The translations under genes and the position numbers were made by a program. Below, piece by piece: positions 10,125-20,857 of a stretch of 64,000 nucleotides of DNA (position 1 is the stretch's first letter; every line of letters begins with the position of its first letter). The DNA is from Peltaster fructicola. Lineage: Eukaryota; Ascomycota; Dothideomycetes. The DNA is taken from the NCBI GenBank assembly GCA_001592805.2, contig CP051140.1, positions 3,163,501 to 3,227,500 on the forward strand, written 5' to 3'. The notes under the pieces are model-generated. The model worked only from the letters and a program-made list of their open reading frames with translations. It was not told where the DNA came from and searched no databases.

Positions 10125-12497
10125 ATGCGCCTCCTCTCAAGAATCGATGGAAAGCTTTCCATAAGTGCAGACGACGACCCGCCAACCAGATACGCTATAC
10201 TCTCCCATCGTTGGTTCCCAGGAGATGATGAGGTATCCTACCGAGATGTCAAGAGCGGCGATGCTGAGACGTCATGGTTCAAGAAGCAAGGACTCACGAA
10301 GCTCGACTTTTGTTTGAATCAGGCTGCGAAGGATGGCATTGATCATGTCTGGATAGATTCTTGCTGTATCAACCGCGAAGATAAGCATGAGGTGGGAAAG
10401 TCCATCAATAAGATGTACAGGTACTACGCGGATGCCACGGTCTGCTATGTCTATCTCCCAGGTGTGAGAGGTGCCGACTGGCAGCAGACTCTGGCCGCTT
10501 CGCAATGGTTCACGAGAGGCTGGACACTTCAAGAGCTAGTTGCACCATCTGTCATTCGCTTCTATTCAAGCGATCGTCAGTACATCGGCGATAGAGACTC
10601 GCTGAGTCAGGAGTTGTTGGCTATCACAGGCATCAACACCAGAACTCCGTTGCAGGATGTGCCGATACATACACGCTTTCAGTGGTCCCTGAATCGGATC
10701 ACCAAAGAACCAGAAGACATCAGCTACTGTCTGTTGGGTATCCTCGAAGTGTCCATCGCTGCAAACTATGGCGAAGGTGCGGACAAGGCACGCGAGAGAT
10801 TGCTCGACGCTGTCGAGAAAGAGCATGGACGCAAAGCAGTGCGACAATTGCTCGCAACGGTCGTCCCAGCATCCTCAGAAGCTCCTTTGACGATCGAACA
10901 AACACGCAAGCTACTCCAGTTTGAGTACATGAATGTACGAAGAGCTACAATCTCTGATCCCTTTCAAGACACCTGTGAGTGGCTTCTCAGACATCCCGAT
11001 TACAAAGCATGGACAGATCGAAACCTCCAATTCCTATGGCTCAAGGGCAAGCCGGGTGCAGGCAAGTCGACGCTGATGAAGTTCGCAGCACAGTCTGCAT
11101 GCAAGGATATTACACAGATATCCTACTTCTTCAATGCTCGTGGAAAGCATTTAGAGAAGTGTGTAGAAGGCATGTACCGTTCTCTGCTACATCAATTGCT
11201 CAGTCGAGAGGCATCCACGCAGGGGCCAGTGAGATGCTTCCTCGAAGAAGAACAGCGCTGTACTGGGCCTATTGCTTTGACACTGCCAATTCTTCAAGCT
11301 GCGTTCAGGATCGCGGTGCGTAGCATCACCAGGACAGTACAATGCTTCATCGATGCGTTGGACGAGTGCAAGCTCTCGGAAGTGCAGGACATGATTCACT
11401 TGCTCGAGGACGTCTCGTACAGGACACCTCTCTATATCTGCTTTGCGAGCAGATACTATCCCTCGATCACCATCAAGGGTAAAGAGTTACCACTTGAGAA
11501 ACAGATCGCACAAGGCCAAGATCTCATGGACTATGTCAAAGGACGGCTCCAGGCGGGAGACGATCTCAAGCAACAAGTCATTGACAAAGCTAACGGTGTT
11601 TTTCTCTGGGCAGTCCTTGTCGTTCGTCTTCTCAACGCAGAGATCAGCGCTGGAAGATTATACAATGTTCAGCAACACCTGGACCAGCTGCCAAGTGAGC
11701 TGAACGCCCTACTTGGGGCAATTGTCGCGCCATCAGAACATGCAGAGGAGTTTCGACTCGCCATTCAATGGATAACTTTCGCCAGACGACCATTGTCGGG
11801 AAGAGAATACTACGCCGCGATCCTCATCGGACTTCACAGGCTGGGTTTTACGACTTTGAGTCCCTTCGAGCCGTGGCCTCGTATGAATCCAGATGCTGTG
11901 ACGATCAGGAAATTCATTGCAAGTACGTCGCGAGGGCTTGCCGAGTTGACACAATCCTCCTGGTCAGAGGTGCAGTTCATTCACGAATCCGTGCGAGACT
12001 TTCTGTTGCATCATGGAGGCTTGCATCGAATCTTGACAACGGCCGCAGGCGATCTGACCAACTGGGCACAAAGTGAGTTGAGCAGTATGTGCTTCGAGTA
12101 CACGAAGCGCATGACCATCGCAACCCTGACAGGCCAAAGACCCTACATGATAACTAAGTACTGCTTCCTTGAGTACTCTATCTCGGGTTTGTTCTATCAT
12201 GCTGACGCCGCCTTCGAAGAAAGATCACGGAAGCAATTTCTCCAAGACTTCAGAGCATTGCCGGTAGACTGGCAACATGCATTCTGTCAAATGTATATCA
12301 AGATTGTCAACTACGTATCTGGTCACGATATCCCGAACTTGGAAGCTAACTGCCTCGACAGCATGATCGGTGTCCTCTGGAAGGACGACCGCGCAGATTG
12401 GGACACCTTACGAAACTTAGCAGATGTCAACCGCTGGATGACATACGACCGAAGGAGACATAAGGGGAATGTACCCAACGGACTCTTCGTTTATTGA
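10125..12497 (+). CDS. HET-NACHT NLR-like protein without C-terminal repeats
   Basis: A 790-residue single-exon protein of the fungal NLR-like (STAND) class. The N-terminal HET domain has its three hallmark blocks: YAILSHRW (residue 22 on), DHVWIDSCCINR and WFTRGWTLQELVAP. It is followed by YGEGADKARERLLDA, the usual HET tail. The NACHT NTPase has Walker A GKPGAGKST (about 306-314) and Walker B CFIDALDEC (about 406-414). A winged-helix-like region ends near FIHESVRDFLLHHGG, which is typical of these proteins. No WD40, ankyrin or TPR repeats follow; the protein ends about 150 residues later. The family links non-self recognition to regulated cell death; ligand and partner are unknown. The frame is intact. 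Confidence 0.92.
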   Translation: MRLLSRIDGKLSISADDDPPTRYAILSHRWFPGDDEVSYRDVKSGDAETSWFKKQGLTKLDFCLNQAAKDGIDHVWIDSCCINREDKHEVGKSINKMYRYYADATVCYVYLPGVRGADWQQTLAASQWFTRGWTLQELVAPSVIRFYSSDRQYIGDRDSLSQELLAITGINTRTPLQDVPIHTRFQWSLNRITKEPEDISYCLLGILEVSIAANYGEGADKARERLLDAVEKEHGRKAVRQLLATVVPASSEAPLTIEQTRKLLQFEYMNVRRATISDPFQDTCEWLLRHPDYKAWTDRNLQFLWLKGKPGAGKSTLMKFAAQSACKDITQISYFFNARGKHLEKCVEGMYRSLLHQLLSREASTQGPVRCFLEEEQRCTGPIALTLPILQAAFRIAVRSITRTVQCFIDALDECKLSEVQDMIHLLEDVSYRTPLYICFASRYYPSITIKGKELPLEKQIAQGQDLMDYVKGRLQAGDDLKQQVIDKANGVFLWAVLVVRLLNAEISAGRLYNVQQHLDQLPSELNALLGAIVAPSEHAEEFRLAIQWITFARRPLSGREYYAAILIGLHRLGFTTLSPFEPWPRMNPDAVTIRKFIASTSRGLAELTQSSWSEVQFIHESVRDFLLHHGGLHRILTTAAGDLTNWAQSELSSMCFEYTKRMTIATLTGQRPYMITKYCFLEYSISGLFYHADAAFEERSRKQFLQDFRALPVDWQHAFCQMYIKIVNYVSGHDIPNLEANCLDSMIGVLWKDDRADWDTLRNLADVNRWMTYDRRRHKGNVPNGLFVY

Positions 12498-12933
12498 ACC
12501 AGCAAACTGCGTCTCCTCACAGCACCGGTTCCTGACAAGCTAAAGTCTGCAATTGACTGGCCTAGGAACTAGACAACTCGAAGCTAATATGCTGTTACGA
12601 GTAGGAAGGCTACCGGCAGACAAAATACTGTACTAGTTCACCATAGGAGAAGGGCATTGCCCCGGTGGTAGCGACTGCTCGCTGCCAGTGTTTGACTCTT
12701 TCTCAATCCTCGTGATGTAGACGATACTACCATGCTTTATCAATCTCATCTAGCCTTTGCATGTGCCGTCCCTCGTTGAGACAGGCTGTGTTGTGACGTC
12801 CGCACAGACCTTCAGGTGCTGCCTCACAATTTCTTGTAGCGGCCATCTTATCACATACTTCTGATCGGACTCACCGCACATTGGAGCCGCACGCCTGAAA
12901 ACCAGCGCACACGATCGTACAGAGGAGGGCAAC
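12498..12933. other. Intergenic region upstream of ILV1
   Basis: About 435 bp between tandem plus-strand genes. It should contain the ILV1 promoter. No clear ORF or repeat. Confidence 0.55.
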
Positions 12934-14740
12934 ATGGCGGCGACGCCAGAGGTCAATGGCTACAACACATCGCAGCTTCCAGAGACGCCTAAGCCTTCAT
13001 TCTCAAGCCTCGCTTTGACCGAGTACACGGCACTCCCATCGCCTAAATCTTCGACGCCAAAGTCAAAATATCGAGGCATAGCAGATGACTACATTCTACC
13101 AACTGGCTATCCTGATGTGAGAGACACACTCTTGATCCTGCCCATCGGCAAAACGTGGCTGACTCAATGAATCATAGTATCTTCGTCTAATCCTCACATC
13201 AAGAGTATACGATGTTGTCGAGGAGACGCCGCTCACTCGGGCAATCAACCTGTCAAACCGCCTGGAGAGCGAAGTGCTGCTGAAGCGAGAGGACCTCCAG
13301 CCGGTGTTCTCCTTCAAGCTACGCGGCGCATACAACAAGATGGCACATCTATCAGACCAAGAACGATGGAAAGGTGTCATAGCATGTTCTGCCGGCAACC
13401 ATGCTCAAGGTGTCGCTTATTCTGCTCGAAAACTCAAGATACCAGCTACCATCACGATGCCAACGGGCACGCCAGCCATCAAGCATGCGAATGTCTCACG
13501 AATGGGCGGTAATGTCGTCTTGGTCGGAGCAGACTTCGATGAGGCTAAAGCTGAATGCAACCGCTTGGCTGAGGCCCATGGACTTATCAACATTCCGCCC
13601 TTCGATGATCCATATGTCATTGCAGGACAGGGCACAATCGGTCTAGAGATCATTCGACAGGCTGATCTTAGCAAGCTGAAGGCCATCTTCTGCTGTGTGG
13701 GCGGAGGCGGCCTCATCGCTGGTATCGGTGTCTACATCAAACGAGTTGCACCGCACGTCAAGATCATCGGTGTTGAGACATATGATGCCAATGCTCTTGT
13801 ACAGTCACTCAAACTCGGCAAACGAGTCACGCTGTCCGAGGTTGGACTCTTCGCAGACGGCGCTGCTGTCAAGGTTGTGGGTGAAGAGACCTTCAGAATC
13901 TGCCAGGAAGTGGTCGACGAGGTCATTCAGGTCGACACTGACGAGATCTGTGCCGCCATCAAGGACGTTTTCGAGGACACTCGGTCGATCCTAGAGCCAG
14001 CTGGCGCACTCTCACTGGCTGGACTGAAGAAGTGGGCAGCGCTGAAGCCATCCGAGGACACACGCCGTCAGCTCGTGGCTATCGCCTCTGGCGCAAACAT
14101 GAATTTCGACCGATTACGCTTCGTCGCTGAGCGTGCTGCTCTTGGTGAGGGTAAGGAAGCACTTCTCTCTGTCACCATTCCTGAGCAGCCAGGCGCCTTC
14201 GCCAAGCTGATATCTACTGTCAGTCCAATGGCTGTCACAGAGTTCTCATACCGCTACGCAACATCAAGTGCTGCGAACGTGCTGCTCGGCATTAGTGTTG
14301 CCGCCACTACACGAACGCGCGATCTGCATAACCTGATCCATCGACTGGAACACGATGGCATTGTGGCAACTGATGTCAGCGGCGATGAACTGACTAAGAG
14401 CCACATTCGATACCTCAACGGAGGTAGAAGCCATGCCGAGCACGAGCGAGTGTTCACTTTCGAGTTCCCAGAACGATCCGGAGCGCTTTACAAGTTCTTG
14501 ACCACGTTGCAGCCAGGCTTCAACATCAGCTTGTTCCACTATCGAAACTATGGAGGTGACATTGGTAGGGTGTTGGCAGGTATCCAATGTCCTCCGGGCG
14601 AGGTAAGCTTGGTCTCGATCACTCTGACGACATACTGACAAAAGCAGGAGGCTGGCCTCAACAAGTTCTTGACAGAGCTTGGCTACGGTTATAAAGAGGA
14701 GACGAATAACGCCGTTTACAAGATGTTTATGCGGGAGTGA
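12934..14740 (+). CDS. ILV1: Threonine dehydratase (threonine deaminase)
   Basis: PLP enzyme converting threonine to 2-oxobutyrate, the first step of isoleucine synthesis, in mitochondria. Exons are 12934-13116, 13178-14602 and 14648-14740; introns are 61 and 45 bp. The product is 566 residues. The PLP-lysine block is [12 protein letters not shown], followed by the [13 protein letters not shown] loop and the Gly-rich phosphate-binding [10 protein letters not shown]. Two C-terminal ACT-like regulatory repeats start near [16 protein letters not shown] and [16 protein letters not shown] and would mediate isoleucine feedback. The last 30 residues lie in the third exon and end [12 protein letters not shown] degenerate second copy of this exon lies just downstream. 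Confidence 0.95.
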
Positions 14741-15188
14741 ATCCAGTCTTGTTGAGAGAGCTCTGGGATGACCAGGGGCGGCGGGCGAGTAATGCTACAT
14801 ACAAGATGTTCATGCAGTCGTACTCGTCTTGTCCATCACGGAACCGACCATACACAATGCAGCGCACAGCATGGAGTTGAGGCGGATCACTTGTCAGAAC
14901 TTACGCAGGCACAGGTGGAATAGAGGTAATGCTAGACTGACGAGCTTGATTGCTCCCAAATGATAATGTTACATCATATCTAGTCGCAATAAACCAGACA
15001 TTAATCGATCTATACTGTGTGCACGCCATATGTCCGTGCCACCGCCCAAAAGTATCATCAGAGATGTAACGAGCTCAATCGTCAGGCTCAAAGATCATAC
15101 AACGCCGAAGGCACTGCTTAGAAGAAAGTATGTATGCAGTCGTGATATACTGGTCGTGAGACGAAGGTGGAAAGTTGAGTAAATGCTT
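14741..15188. other. Convergent intergenic region with exon-like duplicate
   Basis: About 450 bp between convergent genes. Its first 80 bp (about 14741-14820) contain a diverged copy of ILV1 exon 3, described separately. The remainder shows nothing recognisable. Confidence 0.6.
14743..14820 (+). repeat. Degenerate tandem copy of ILV1 exon 3
   Basis: Reading 14743 onward in one frame gives ...LLREL, nine residues, then NATYKMFMQ. The real exon 3 reads ...FLTEL, nine residues, then NAVYKMFMR. Spacing is identical and the offset is 83 bp. Several of the differences in the YKMFM block are silent. No AG acceptor in the right phase is present, so it is probably an exon relic in the 3' UTR rather than an alternative exon. 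Confidence 0.55.
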
Positions 15189-17224
15189 CTAGCCCATGAT
15201 GTTGTTACCATTTCGCATGTCCCAGCGTGGCTTGAGCTGAGCAGCGATCTGGTCCTTGCTGGTGACCATCTCTGTTGGTATCCTCGACACACGATAGGCA
15301 CCTTGTCGGATGGCGTTCTGCTGAATGTGAGAGATGCCGCTCCTGTTTGATCGTATGGAGCCAGCGTCACTAGCATTGCCCTGGTCTCGGAACCGAGGTG
15401 GTGCAGCAAAGTCCAGTGCTGTGAAAGTGCCTGACTTTCTCAACAGGTATGGCGATGGGACGGCAGCCAGCTCATCGTATGATGCAATCAGTGGGCTGTG
15501 TGCTGCGACATTTGGACTGTATGGTCTTGCTACTCCAAGTGGACTGTCTGGTGCGCGACCTGCTTGGCGATCACGGTAGGAAGCTGGCGGAGCAAAGTCG
15601 GTGGCATTGAAGATGCTGTAGTCGTCCTTGAGCAAGTGTGGCGTCGGAAGAGAGGTAAGTGCACTGGGAGGAGGAAGCTGTTTTCGTGGAGCAGATTGAG
15701 CACGAGCTCGCGGCCCACGCATCGCAGTCGATTGCGTAGACATGTGACGGCGGTGTGGGTCTGGCATCATGTTCTGACGGCCTCTACTTGGAGGTGGTGT
15801 CATTGCACGTCGCTGCACAGGTTGAGCAAATGGTCTGCCCTGTGGCACGAAACCGCCAGCAGCGTTGTCGTACAGAGCGTGGTCAGCTAGGTAGCCTGCA
15901 TCGTAGTCATCGACATAGCCGCCTTTCGGGTTCGGTCTGCTGTCATCGAAGTACTCTCGATAGAAAGAGCGTATGCGGTTCGCGCGCTGTTCTGGGTTGT
16001 CGTCTGGCAGGTCGGATGGCAGAGGACGGAGACCCATAATGGAGAATCGATTGGTCTGAGTTTGTGGCTGTGCAAGCATATCTGGGTTGACATGCTCGTT
16101 CTGCTGAGAAGTATACAAGTCGAGATTGAAATCGTTGGGGTCGTCGAATGAAGTGATCACCTCGGGTAGTGCAATGGAAGGCGTTGTCAGTGCTGCTGCA
16201 GGAAGTGGTTCGAGGTCAAGTGGAGCAGGAGGATGTTTTGCGATCGAGCTCTTGCGAGGAGGTCGGTTTACTGTCGAGATTGAGGATGAGCGTTTCGGAA
16301 GCCTGGTCTCCTCCTCTTTCGGTGGTGGCGGAGGAGGAGGAGGTACAAAATCGTCGAGGTTGAGTTTTGGCGAAAGGTCTGGAAATGACTTCTCTGCAGA
16401 GCCAGTGCTGCTGTGACCCGTCAAGGTTGGCTTCCGATCAGCATTGATGAGTGCACGAGGTGGTTGTTGTATCGGAGGAGACTGAGATGCGCCACGAGCA
16501 GGGAATGACTGAGACATTGGCCTTGCGTTGGCGACCAAGCTGGCATTCTCTTGTGATGATTGCATGCTGCCAGCAGCAGAAAAGACTGAGCCATTGTCTC
16601 CAGGACGGCGAGGTGCACGAACAGACTCCCAATCGCTCTTCACTAGTGTGACCGGTCGGTATGGGTCGTGTTCGTCCTTCAGCGATCGAGACATGCTGTG
16701 CAGCGATGCTCGGGAGCCGTGTAGCTCGCCTGGCAGGAGATAAGGACTGCCCAAGTCCATATCCATAGATAGTCCTCGTTGTATCCTTGTCTTGTCTTTC
16801 ATCTCCGGCCCTCCCTTGCCGTGCTTGGAGTAGCCTTCGTCATTGCCAAAGTCGAGCGATTTGTGAGGATCATTGAGATCTTCCAGGCGCTGTCTCTTCA
16901 AATGTCGGCGGTGTAGGAAGAATAGAACGATTACAGCACAACCGAGAGGAATACTGCAGACATGTCAGCGAGGCAACAACACCGTCGATAATCGACTTAC
17001 CCAGCTCCGAGTGCAATAGCTAGGGTCTGTACACTGCTTCCACTGGACTGATACTTCTGGCACTCAGCAGAGTTGTCGTTGGCTGCGCATGTGCTCGAGG
17101 AGTCACGCTTGTCAATGGTAGCTGTGACGATTTTGACAGTAGCATCTGCTACATGTTCCAAAGTTCTCTCGACATGCCATTGTTGTACGCTCTCGGTGAG
17201 CTCTGTGATTGAAAGTAGCTTCAT
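15189..17224 (-). CDS. Single-pass membrane protein with long disordered cytoplasmic tail
   Basis: Exon 1 is 17224-17001 and exon 2 is 16953-15189; the 47 bp intron has a GTAAGT donor and CTGCAG acceptor. The spliced protein is 662 residues. The N-terminal part has a short Ser/Cys-containing segment (DKRDSSSTCAAND), then one transmembrane helix (about 68-90: LAIALGAGIPLGCAVIVLFF) with basic residues after it (HRRHLKRQR). The sequence DPHKSLDFG follows; I recall this block as conserved in a family of fungal membrane proteins of unknown role. The rest is low complexity with a run of eight prolines and many SP/SR sites, suggesting a phosphorylated cortical tail. No catalytic domain is recognised. 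There is no obvious signal peptide. Confidence 0.8.
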
Positions 17225-18453
17225 TTCCTGCTATCGAACGCTGAACAAGCAATATTCGTCTTTTTCCTGACGAGCCACAGTGAGCGATGTTCGAAGGAGG
17301 TGTCTCGCAGGCTTCGACCACGCGTTCCAGGAGACTTGTTGCAGCGTGAGACAGTGTCACTGTCAAAGATGTGTCGAACGGTCGGGCGTCTGTCAGAAGG
17401 TAGAACAAAGATCGTGGTGAAAGCACTTTGTTCAAGGAATGACTGTGGTGAGGTTTGGAGCGCTAATGAACGACAGTGGTAGAATGAATGTGAAGGCAGA
17501 CGAAGTCGCCGTGGTGCATGTTGATGGTCGCTTGAGGGACGAAAAGGGCTGCAGCCAAACTCGAAGGCGGCACAGTCCAGAATGCATGGAATGAAAGCTG
17601 AGCATTGACCAGGATCACCTAAAAAGGAGGCGCTTGACTTAGCCCCGTCCTTGGCGTCTTTGGCTGCTTCATCCTTCAAACCGTTGATCCCACCGCCAAT
17701 GTCACCAATTTCCCACTTGAGATATTGCTACGCGAGCTATATACACTGCTATCTGCTGTTGAAGCCCGCAGTACAGGTCCTTGCTGAATGTGTCGGCGTG
17801 AAGGAGAAGCGAGCTGGTGATAGCACAAGCAAAAAGGCTACTTCTTATCCTGGTCTAGTCAGGAACAAACGTTTTTGCCTCGAGCCAATCCCGTGGCCTT
17901 TAGCCAGCCTGGCCGTTGGGTCTGCACAATGGGCGAAGCTTTGCTTGCTCATCCCTGACGCCCTCTGCAGTGCAACACTGTGAGACGGACAGCAAGATTT
18001 TCAGAGACAGGTCCCAATAGCACCATTGGCCGTGCGTAGTAGCTAGGATGAGAACTTCTTCTTATCTGCATGCTATAGCTTAGGTTCATCCTGGGACGAT
18101 GTAATCGATCGACAATCCAATCTCCGCCTGTCTGACCAGTGCTAGATGGCCGATAGATCCTATTGGGCGAACCGAGACATTTTACTGCTCTATTCTCCAG
18201 TCTGTCGACAATAAGACCAAGATCTTCTATCGAGCTCTGGCATATCTGATCGGTTGAGCAGCTGGCTTGCCGTCCTTGTTAATGTGCGGCAATGACCGTT
18301 ATGCACATGCATCTAGCTGTGGTGTCTACGTGCGAGAGGCGGCCGAAGCTCTGTCATGCGTCGACCAGGGCACAATTCGAGGCACAGAAGGCCGTAAAGT
18401 GCGATGGTGAGTGGAGTGTGTCAGTGGAGTGAGTGATCGCTTCCGTTCGCAGC
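17225..18453. other. Long intergenic region
   Basis: About 1.2 kb between tandem minus-strand genes, mostly the promoter of the membrane-protein gene plus the FAM210-like 3' UTR. Open frames here are short, overlapping and without family features. Confidence 0.5.
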
Positions 18454-19243
18454 TCAAGTGCTGCTGCTGCTGCTGCCGATCTTCCATCCTCGCTTCTGTA
18501 GAGATCGCGCAATCCTAGGCGTGAGCGCTGCAGTGAGCGGCACTCGCAGGAATATCAGTAGTGTTTTGTGTATGCCGTATGCTATTGCCAGCTGTGTCCA
18601 GATGCCTGTATCCTTGTCAGCCCACGTCCACGTTGTAGCTCCTCCATAGCAACATACTGGCAGCTCCATTCTTCTCTGAGTGCTCACCATCAGATGGAGT
18701 ATATCCAGCGGTAATGACAATGCCTCTCCACATTCTCGCAAGCACTGCTTTCGACGCATGCACTACCGGTCCAGCCACAGGTTCGATGAAGTGCCATACT
18801 GGTGCTGTGTAGGGAGATATGGTTGACAGGATGCGATTCTCGAGTTGACCTATCCGCTCTGGCCCAGCTAACCGTACAGCCAGGAAGCAGAAAGGAAAAT
18901 CGAGTGCCGACAACGCAAGATACACTCCAACAGATAGGTATCCATACTTCTTGAACAACTCCTTCAGCTTATCTTTCAACCCAAGCTTCGGCGCAGGGCT
19001 ACCCAGCTGCGATGTGACGTCCGGCGCAGGCTTGTTGGTGCTGTAATGTCGAGACTTGATCTGAGATGCTCGCGAGCGTGTGAGAGATCGAGCTGACGCG
19101 AGTATGCTCTGTGTACGGGTCTGATGTGAGCTGAGCTGCGATATACTTCGAGAGGTCGTGACTCGGATCGTGGTCTGCGCGCGTATGGGGTTCGCAACTC
19201 GTGCCGTATCGCGCAGTACGCGACTCATCACTGAACGCATCAT
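18454..19243 (-). CDS. DUF1279 (FAM210-type) mitochondrial membrane protein
   Basis: Exon 1 is 19243-18658 and exon 2 is 18605-18454. The 52 bp intron has a consensus GTATGT donor, GCTGAC branch and ACAG acceptor. The product is 245 residues. The N-terminus is Arg/Ser-rich and nearly free of acidic residues (typical mitochondrial presequence). The DUF1279 domain begins at KLKELFKKYGYLSVGVYLALSALDF and ends after the intron with WTQLAIAYGIHKTLLIFLRVPLTAALTP, giving two hydrophobic helices. The family includes animal FAM210A/B and yeast Nat2, linked to mitochondrial membrane and translation functions. Five consecutive serines near the C-terminus come from a CTG/GCT trinucleotide run. Confidence 0.9.
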
Positions 19244-20415
19244 AATGACAGTGGCTGCGAGCCGTAGTCAGTCAAGACGACCAGATTGCAGTAGCTAATA
19301 ATTATTCAGACGTGTAAACAGGGACAAGGCCGCGGACATTCCTCGGCGTTAACGCTTTCCATTTCTATAGCCTCGAATATGAAGAGCCTCTCACAAACAT
19401 TCACTACGACACTCGTTCGTCATATTCTAAGACACCAGACCGCCTGACTAGAGCCGTCATGATCGCCGAGATGACTTCAGTTCACGGACTGACGCTCGTA
19501 CTCGCTCTCGGGCTTATGAGTGCGCATGAAGATTGCCGCTTGGACGCCACAAGAAGCACATCGAACTGCGGCGTCTCTACTGTCAGGCTCTACCCTGCTT
19601 TCACACGCGGCTAGATAGCCATACGAGTCGTCCTGGATGCAAGTCGATAAGCTGGGCGACTTCCGACGATCTCGCTCGAGCACCGGCAACATCCCGTAAC
19701 TGCTTCTTCCTCTTCTGCGCATCGACACATCGAGGCAACATCGCTCTTTGATCGGCCCGATCACAATTGCATGCTGGACTGCTGAATTAGGTGCCATCTC
19801 GTTGGTGTAGACTAACAATCAGAGGCTGGTATCAAGGTTCAGTCGAAGGACCCGTGTGGTCTTCGTGCTCAGACCTGACGTTTGTGGCTCTTGACAAATC
19901 GCTCGAACTCGTCGATCAGTAATTGCCATAGATCTGACAGCAGTGCCATGTGCATTTTGAATGCAAAAGGCAAATCATTGTTCCCAAGCACTGTCGATCA
20001 CTTTTCCAGGGGCGGGGTCCAGGTTCGTCAGAAGTCACAACTCCTCGCTCGACGTATCAAGCTTCAGAGCACATCTCACATTGGCTGTCTGACTACAGTC
20101 ATCGAGGGTCCTTGGCACAGAGCTACAGTCGACGCCACTGTCCATTCACGAGGTGAGTGTTCCGCCACAATCCCGACAGGAGCCACCTTGCCAGCATGGA
20201 ATCCTATGGCACGAGATCCGAGCAGCAGACACGAGATGATGTGTATGTATCCTGGTTCCAGGAATCTGAAGTCAGATGTCGGCTATACTTGGTATGCGGC
20301 GACGGCATCAGAGCCCACACAGCTGCAAGATCTCACAAACTATATGGCTCTGAGTCGGCACAACTCTCCATGCTTTCTGACTTCATCATTCTACATTCTT
20401 TTCTCCTATATCACT
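19244..20415. other. Divergent intergenic region
   Basis: About 1.2 kb between divergent starts. An open frame runs from 19882 into the gene starting at 20416, but its upstream half looks non-coding (mixed composition, no conserved pattern). Nothing else recognised. Confidence 0.5.
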
Positions 20416-20676
20416 ATGGCGAACCAGACTGATGGCCTAGCTAATCTCAACTACCAGCGAGCCATCGACATTGCACGCAACACAGAAGGCACTCTGAACG
20501 CTGAAGTCTCGGCGTATCTTGACCAAGCCTGTAGCGACATATCAGACAGGATCAATGCAGAGCCAGACACTTACATCTTGACGAAGGACGAGTTCGCAGT
20601 CTTCAACTTCTACCGTAGTCGTTTCGGTGGCGCTGTGGCAGAGGCGGCTGTTGCGAGATATTGGCGAAGCGGCTGA
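20416..20676 (+). CDS. Small conserved ascomycete protein (LTKDEFAVFNFYRSRF)
   Basis: An 86-residue protein. I chose the ATG at 20416 because recognisable protein-like sequence begins there. The C-terminal pattern YILTKDEFAVFNFYRSRFG, followed by A.RYW, resembles a family of short fungal proteins I have seen annotated only as hypothetical. The sequence is helical and soluble in character, without signal peptide or membrane segment. It lies 181 bp upstream of the PNGase A-like gene on the same strand, but nothing shows a shared function. Confidence 0.65.
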   Translation: MANQTDGLANLNYQRAIDIARNTEGTLNAEVSAYLDQACSDISDRINAEPDTYILTKDEFAVFNFYRSRFGGAVAEAAVARYWRSG

Positions 20677-20857
20677 TACTCCTCTGATTCTCGCGCACAC
20701 AGTCAATCGCTTGAGTTGCACTGCATATTCCAGCTTCACCGGTCGAGGTACTGTACCACCTGGTCAGTGACGTGGTTTGGAGAGCTGACAACGTACGTAG
20801 ACTGGACTAACATTTAGCTTGTGACTGGTCACGACTACTCAACCACCAATCCCGGAC

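Noticed and set aside
18461-18480. CTG/GCT trinucleotide run
   Set aside because: A short run encoding five serines at the end of the FAM210-like protein; too short to treat as an element of its own.
18606-18657. Alternative intron in the FAM210-like gene using an upstream GTGAGC donor
   Set aside because: It would need a poor GAG acceptor. The GTATGT...GCTGAC...ACAG intron is consensus and gives the expected WTQLAIAYGIHK junction.
19882-20415. N-terminal extension of the small gene at 20416
   Set aside because: The upstream part reads like untranslated sequence; the recognisable protein-like pattern begins at the ATG at 20416.
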